A DNA stretch of 10,392 nt from Verrucomicrobiales bacterium (GTDB taxonomy: Bacteria; Verrucomicrobiota; Verrucomicrobiia; Verrucomicrobiales; DEV007): NCBI GenBank assembly GCA_017991025.1, contig JAGNMT010000078.1, forward strand, positions 1-10,392, read 5' to 3'. Every line of letters starts with the position of its first letter. Position 1 is the stretch's first letter. Under the pieces are notes generated by a model. The model was not told the DNA's origin and searched no databases. It saw nothing but the letters and a program-made list of their open reading frames with translations. A program made the translations under genes and the position numbers. Below are positions 6,596 through 10,392 of the stretch, one piece after another.

Positions 6596-9046
6596 TCACC
6601 GATACTCGAGCCAGGCCGTGATCTCAGCGGGACGATCAGATCGGAATCGCACCCAGTAGGCTTGAAAGGAGGGCGGGAAAGTGTGTTTCACGGGTTCCCC
6701 CGCAGCCAACTCGATTTCACGGTAGACTTTCCAGTCTCCCATGCCGGAAAGGTCGACTTCAACACTGACCGTTGTCGCGGCGGAAGAGTTGAGGGTGAGT
6801 TCTTTCCGGTCGTATCCTGTCATCAAATAGGGATCGGAAGTTTCGCCCGCCTTGACACCCGTGGTCTTCCAGGGACCACCGCTCCCGACTGGTTTGCCAA
6901 GATCCCAGATGTCATCAATCGCTCCGACCCAGAGACCCGTCTTTCCGTCGGTGCTCCGGATAATATGACGGTTGCCGCCAGCCTTAGTAAGATCCACCCC
7001 GGAAATGACGAGCAGTCCCCGGTAGCTGCAGTAGTCAGCGATGCGGAGGTTGTGGGTCGCGACGGGACGCACCCGGGTAAAACCTCCGGCATTCTCCGCA
7101 GGCAACTCGTAGAAGGTGCCATGACAATTAAAAAGATCGCGCTCGGTCGCAACTTCACGGGCGAGTCGCTCGCGTCCGAAGGGACCACCCCCATCAAAGG
7201 CAGCATCGCCTTTCGGGAGGCGAAAACGCCTCCCCTGATCGTCAATATAAAGCACGGAGGCCCCGTCCACGGACATCACCCCTTCGCGGGAGGGTATCGC
7301 GGCGTTTTTCTCGAGCCATTCCCGTTCGTTGTCGCCGCTGCCGGGCGCATCACCAGTGAGTGTCATCGCCTCATCAAGCGTGTAGAGTCCAAACGAGCCG
7401 TCGCTGCCACGCGCGGCAAAATGGAGATTACGCTTGTTATCTCCGCGAGGTCTGATAACCCCGCCGGAAATCGCCGCCCCGCTCTGCCCCGAGGCAGAGA
7501 CCAGTCCGGTGAATTTCGAGGGCAGAGTGCCACCGGCTTTTCGTGCGTCGTTTCCTGCAGAGGTAAAGGCGGCAGTCACAGACTCAAGCGAAACAGGCGA
7601 TTTCACCCGGATCCAGATGCCTTCGGTACTTTCTTCAAAGGGAGTCCACGCGTAGCCGGCCGGACCGACGGTGACCGTTTGCAACTCCTCCCAGGTCCCT
7701 TTTCCGCCGCGCTCGACTTCGAGGGCGAAGGTGACGGCTTCGCTGCCGGTGTGCGAAAGGTGCAGCGCCCGGTTCGAGAGCCCGCCGAAGAGAAAGGGAT
7801 CCGATACGGCCCCGGCTTCGACTGCTTCGTTAAGCCAGACCGCTCCCCGACCAATGACCGGACCGAGCTGATCAAGCTGCCCCGGCTCGACGAACCAGAG
7901 ATTGGATTGCGACTGCGGTGCCGCGATGGTTCCTTTCGCTTTACGCTTATTAAGAAACTCACTTTTCGCGGTGTCATCGCAGCCGAAAACGATTCTATCC
8001 TGCCATTTGCAAAAATCACCGATGACTTTGAGGTAGGAAGATCGGGGGGCGATCCCGGAAGTATCGGAGAGGGAAAAGGTCTTCGGAAAATGCCAGAACA
8101 TGCCGTGCATGGTCATGAGCAGGTCGTCTCCTTCCCCAATCTCGCGGATACGCGGCCACTCCGTATTCCACCCGTGGGCACCATCGTAGCTGTGGCTGGC
8201 TTTCGGGAGCCGGAAGGAATGCCACTCGCCACCGTCGAGGAGCATGAGTATGAGTGATTTGGCATCCCACCCGATACTCCAGACCGGGTCGGACTCCGGA
8301 TTCGGGTTTCCGTGAATACCCCCGGGACCAGTGACTTCGGTGAACTGATTCCTCCGCACGACTTCCCATTTTTTCCCGTCCCATTCGGCCAGGACTCCGG
8401 AGTCGACGAAGGGATCACGCCGGGCTTCGTCGGAATGTTCCCCGTTGTTGGCGTAGATGAGCCGCCCCTGGCCCGAATACATACCTTTGCCGTGGTATCC
8501 GGGGAGATTCGCCTTGGGTCCGGGGGTATTATCCTGTTCATCGCGGTAGAGCGAAGTGACGGCGAGCGTTTTTACATCAATCTCGTAAAGTGCCTCCTCC
8601 ATCGAGGCGAGGTAGATTTTCCCGGCAGGATCAGTGAGATGCCTCGCGTTCGCGGTCGGACGGCCGAACATTTCCGAGTAGGGAATGACCCGGACAAGGC
8701 CTTTTCCGTCAATGACATAAGGCCCTATGAAGAGCTGGTCTGACTCTCGATGAATCATCCGGTTCGCCGGGGTGCCGCCGATTGACTCCGGGCGCACCTT
8801 GATCACGAGGTCGGGGGTGATCTCGTAGAGTTTATCCGATGAACCTTTCGGCATATGGGGGGCATAGGTGAGAGCCCAGAGACTGCCAGCCCACGGCACC
8901 ACCGCTCCGGTTCCACACTCACCTTCATCATTAAAAAAGGCGAGATGCGGATAAATCCCGCTCCATGATTCGCCTGCTTCGCCGTTAGCAGAAAAATGAA
9001 GGAAAAGACTAACAATGAGCCAATAGACGAGGGGAGAATGTTTCAT
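6596..9046 (-). CDS. Large secreted protein of unknown function with internal duplication
   Basis: The 816-residue product starts at the ATG complementary to 9044-9046 (MKHSPLVYWL), which opens directly with a Sec signal peptide (hydrophobic core at about 7-19, cleavage near residues 20-25). An upstream TTG at 9145 would add 33 residues in front of the signal and is rejected. Residues 26-270 carry repeated short beta-like strands with G-x-L/W patterns (LWALTYAP, KIYLASMEEALYEID, RLIYANNGE), suggesting a propeller-type fold. Residues 278-492 and 608-816 are clearly related to each other: FRLPK, DL..HG.F, L.V/A..DFC/YC, LW, and SDP-L. I recognise no enzyme motif or named family, and no membrane anchor. 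It might bind or survey an extracellular polymer, but that is a guess. Its stop is 19 bases from the stop of the kinase-like gene; upstream it is divergent from the histidine kinase. Confidence 0.85.
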   Translation of the reverse strand: MKHSPLVYWLIVSLFLHFSANGEAGESWSGIYPHLAFFNDEGECGTGAVVPWAGSLWALTYAPHMPKGSSDKLYEITPDLVIKVRPESIGGTPANRMIHRESDQLFIGPYVIDGKGLVRVIPYSEMFGRPTANARHLTDPAGKIYLASMEEALYEIDVKTLAVTSLYRDEQDNTPGPKANLPGYHGKGMYSGQGRLIYANNGEHSDEARRDPFVDSGVLAEWDGKKWEVVRRNQFTEVTGPGGIHGNPNPESDPVWSIGWDAKSLILMLLDGGEWHSFRLPKASHSYDGAHGWNTEWPRIREIGEGDDLLMTMHGMFWHFPKTFSLSDTSGIAPRSSYLKVIGDFCKWQDRIVFGCDDTAKSEFLNKRKAKGTIAAPQSQSNLWFVEPGQLDQLGPVIGRGAVWLNEAVEAGAVSDPFLFGGLSNRALHLSHTGSEAVTFALEVERGGKGTWEELQTVTVGPAGYAWTPFEESTEGIWIRVKSPVSLESVTAAFTSAGNDARKAGGTLPSKFTGLVSASGQSGAAISGGVIRPRGDNKRNLHFAARGSDGSFGLYTLDEAMTLTGDAPGSGDNEREWLEKNAAIPSREGVMSVDGASVLYIDDQGRRFRLPKGDAAFDGGGPFGRERLAREVATERDLFNCHGTFYELPAENAGGFTRVRPVATHNLRIADYCSYRGLLVISGVDLTKAGGNRHIIRSTDGKTGLWVGAIDDIWDLGKPVGSGGPWKTTGVKAGETSDPYLMTGYDRKELTLNSSAATTVSVEVDLSGMGDWKVYREIELAAGEPVKHTFPPSFQAYWVRFRSDRPAEITAWLEYR
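6599..7225 (-). repeat. Second copy of the duplicated module (residues 608-816)
   Basis: This part encodes FRLPKGDAAFDG (608-619), DLFNCHGTFYELP (637-649), LRIADYC (667-673), GLWVGAIDDIWDLGKPVGSG (704-723), AGETSDPYLMTG (733-744) and GDWKVY (770-775). Each landmark has a counterpart, in the same order and at similar spacing, in the first copy. Similarity is seen at protein level only, so the duplication is old. Confidence 0.75.
7571..8215 (-). repeat. First copy of the duplicated module (residues 278-492)
   Basis: This part encodes FRLPKASHSYDG (278-289), DLLMTMHGMFWHFP (308-321), LKVIGDFC (339-346), NLWFVEPGQLDQLGPVIGRG (382-401), AGAVSDPFLFGG (411-422) and GTWEEL (450-455). These pair with the second copy in order. 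Looser similarity may extend upstream to about residue 195, paired with about residue 538, which would make each repeat nearly 300 residues. Confidence 0.75.
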
Positions 9047-9100
9047 AAGAGGGACTCTGGAACTTCCGCAAATGAACGCCCCAACGGGCGACTTCCTGCG

Positions 9101-9106
9101 ACTATA
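9101..9106 (-). promoter_or_regulatory. Possible -10 element for the large secreted protein gene
   Basis: Read on the minus strand, this gives TATAGT within TATATAGT (9101-9108), about 55 bases upstream of the ATG at 9046. A TTGTCC lies 19 bases before the overlapping TATATA, longer than ideal. This is a motif guess only. Confidence 0.22.
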
Positions 9107-9178
9107 TAGGGTGAAATCCTGCAAAATGGACAAATTTTTCGCCAATCGAAGTTCACCATCACCCCTCCCCTTCCATTC

Positions 9179-9210
9179 TTAACGCAAGGGCCCGTTAAAC
9201 TTAACCTTGC
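9179..9210. repeat. Nested inverted repeats in the divergent intergenic region
   Basis: Three overlapping symmetric elements are present. TTAACG (9179-9184) faces CGTTAA (9193-9198). GTTAA (9194-9198) faces TTAAC (9201-9205) across two bases. GCAAGG (9184-9189) faces CCTTGC (9205-9210). The cluster lies between the start of the large secreted protein gene (9046) and that of the histidine kinase (9242), just upstream of an AT-rich stretch. It could be an operator or form a stem-loop with a 5-base bulge. Confidence 0.45.
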
Positions 9211-9215
9211 TTTAT

Positions 9216-9221
9216 TATGAT
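9216..9221 (+). promoter_or_regulatory. Possible -10 element for the histidine kinase gene
   Basis: TATGAT sits in an AT-rich patch (TTTATTATGATAATAATGG, 9211-9229), 20 bases before the ATG at 9242. GTTAAA at 9194-9199 is 16 bases upstream and would be a poor -35 that overlaps the inverted repeats. If used, a regulator bound at the repeats would compete directly with polymerase. Confidence 0.25.
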
Positions 9222-9241
9222 AATAATGGAAAATATTGAAA

Positions 9242-10392
9242 ATGAAGCAACAAGGGAAGCGGATCTTTGGAAAACCCACACCTCTGCCAACGCAGCGGAT
9301 TGCCACTCCTGTGGCGATCCGTCCGGTCGGCCCCATGGCTCCGCCGTCTCTCGTGATCGATGCGGGCAGGGCGGAAGAAACTATCCGGCAACTCGAAAAG
9401 GTGGTCTCGGAGTTCATGATTCAATACCCGAGTCATACCCAGCGCATTCCCGCCCTGCGACCCGGTGAGTTGCCTATTATTGCCTTTGTGCGTTCAATGG
9501 TCGCCTCGATGGCTGCAAAACAGGAGCAACTTGAAAAACTGAATCAGGAAGTGATCGAAGCGGCCAACGAAAAGGAACGCTTTTTCGCCAACATGAGCCA
9601 CGAGGTGCGCACGCCGATGAACGGAATCTTCGGGATGGTGAATCTCCTCCTCGAAATGGACATCGACCCTCTGCTGCGAGAACACCTCGAGACGATACAT
9701 AGCTCCTCCGAATCATTACTCAACATCCTTGACGACATCCTCGACTACGCAAAGTTGAATGCAAAAGAGATGCAGTTAAAGCCCCGCAACTTTGAATTGC
9801 AGCGCCTCATCCGGGAAGTTCTCCTCGTTTATAAAGCAAATGCAGACTCGCGACACATCGCCATTTCCGCCACGATCTGCGAGTCCCTTCCGGAGACATT
9901 TGTTGCCGACGACCTCCGGCTGAAGCAAATTCTCTCCAATCTCGTCAGCAATGCGATCAAATTCACCGATACCGGTGAAGTTAGCCTGACAGTTCAGGGC
10001 ATCCGCAAAGGGGGACGGGAGCAACTGCTCTTTCAGATAAATGACACCGGGATCGGCATCAGTGAAGAAGCCGGGTTGACCCTCTTCTCCCCTTTCAGGC
10101 AAATCGACACCAGTGAACACCGCCGTTTCAACGGGACCGGCCTGGGGCTTGCGATCTCGAAGAACCTCGTCGAGCTCATGGGAGGAAGAATCTGGTTCGA
10201 GAGCACGCCCAGGGTGGGAACCAGCTTCTTTTTCACAATCGACTACGAACACCCCGCAAAAGACTGCGAGGATATTGTCAGCCGGAGGAAGCTCCCCAGC
10301 CCGGAGGTGCGAAGCGCAAGAGAGAACGGCCGGTTCTGTGTCCTCCTGGTGGAAGACAACCGGGTCAACCAGAAGGTCGCACGCCTGACTCT
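9242..10392 (+). CDS. Soluble hybrid histidine kinase, 3' end cut by window
   Basis: The frame opens at the ATG at 9242; in-frame stops at 9218, 9221 and 9224 rule out an earlier start. It runs off the right edge after 383 codons. Residues 1-40 are basic and Pro-rich. A helical, coiled-coil-like stretch (about 85-117) leads into FFANMSHEVRTPMNGIFGM with phospho-acceptor H120. The ATPase domain shows the N box (LSNLVSNAIKF, N233 and N237), G1 box DTGIGI (268-273), F box LFSPFRQID, and G2 box GTGLGL (298-303). A linker then leads to FCVLLVEDNRVNQKV, the start of a receiver domain with acidic pair E371-D372; its phospho-acceptor Asp lies beyond the window. No signal peptide, membrane segment or recognised PAS/GAF sensor is visible, so it is probably cytoplasmic and takes its input from a partner or an unrecognised N-terminal module. 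The output target is unknown. Confidence 0.93.
   Translation, partial: MKQQGKRIFGKPTPLPTQRIATPVAIRPVGPMAPPSLVIDAGRAEETIRQLEKVVSEFMIQYPSHTQRIPALRPGELPIIAFVRSMVASMAAKQEQLEKLNQEVIEAANEKERFFANMSHEVRTPMNGIFGMVNLLLEMDIDPLLREHLETIHSSSESLLNILDDILDYAKLNAKEMQLKPRNFELQRLIREVLLVYKANADSRHIAISATICESLPETFVADDLRLKQILSNLVSNAIKFTDTGEVSLTVQGIRKGGREQLLFQINDTGIGISEEAGLTLFSPFRQIDTSEHRRFNGTGLGLAISKNLVELMGGRIWFESTPRVGTSFFFTIDYEHPAKDCEDIVSRRKLPSPEVRSARENGRFCVLLVEDNRVNQKVARLT

Noticed and set aside
6662..8257. A 531-codon open frame on the + strand opposite the large secreted protein gene
   Set aside because: It is in antisense register to a gene with a signal peptide and internal protein-level repeats. The translation has no domain or motif and is rich in Arg/Pro/Gly, as expected for a shadow frame in high-GC DNA.
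9047..9145. A 33-residue N-terminal extension of the large secreted protein from a TTG start
   Set aside because: It would place charged residues ahead of a clear signal peptide; the ATG at 9046 fits a secreted protein better.
9156..9174. A G-rich minus-strand tract (GG, GGGG, GGGG, GG) that could form a G-quadruplex
   Set aside because: Only two-tier stacking is possible and nothing else points to a function; it is likely compositional.
9217..9468. An 83-codon open frame starting ATGATAATAATG
   Set aside because: It is a different frame over the N-terminal part of the histidine kinase; the kinase frame starting at 9242 is continuous into the conserved H box.

Overview
The window is a high-GC bacterial chromosomal segment with ordinary gene density (eight genes, no gap over 200 bases). 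It looks like Verrucomicrobiota or a close PVC relative. That placement is an inference from three things: a secreted FAD-dependent oxidoreductase ending in a golvesin/xanthan-lyase-like beta domain, several secreted proteins of families common in that phylum, and a soluble hybrid histidine kinase. No rRNA, tRNA, CRISPR array, transposase, integrase or phage gene was seen. Nothing marks the region as a recent import.

Layout from left to right. (1) The 3' part of a YceH/DUF480 winged-helix gene (1-642, +, cut by the window edge) converges with a DUF2237 gene (709-1092, -). (2) Across a 147-base divergent gap lies a large secreted FAD-dependent oxidoreductase (1240-3339, +). It meets head-on, with a 4-base gap, a small basic protein of unknown function (3344-3643, -). 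(3) Across a 181-base divergent gap come three co-directional genes: a DedA/VTT membrane protein (3825-4481), a secreted SGNH-hydrolase-like protein (4549-5298) and an adenylate-kinase-like protein with a long C-terminal extension (5365-6576). Gaps of 66-67 bases allow, but do not prove, co-transcription. (4) These converge on a large secreted protein with an internal duplication (6599-9046 plus stop, -). (5) A divergent 195-base gap carrying nested inverted repeats leads to a cytoplasmic hybrid histidine kinase (9242 onward, +), which runs off the right edge inside its receiver domain.

The genes do not form an obvious single pathway. Three products (oxidoreductase, SGNH protein, duplicated protein) carry Sec-type signal peptides and probably act outside the cytoplasm, which fits a polysaccharide- or glycoconjugate-handling lifestyle but is not proved by the sequence. 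DedA points to envelope lipid-carrier recycling. I found no clear-cut new multi-gene system. The strongest leads are the kinase-like protein with an altered NMP-binding region and a C-terminal extension of about 140 residues, and the uncharacterised 816-residue secreted protein with two related halves.
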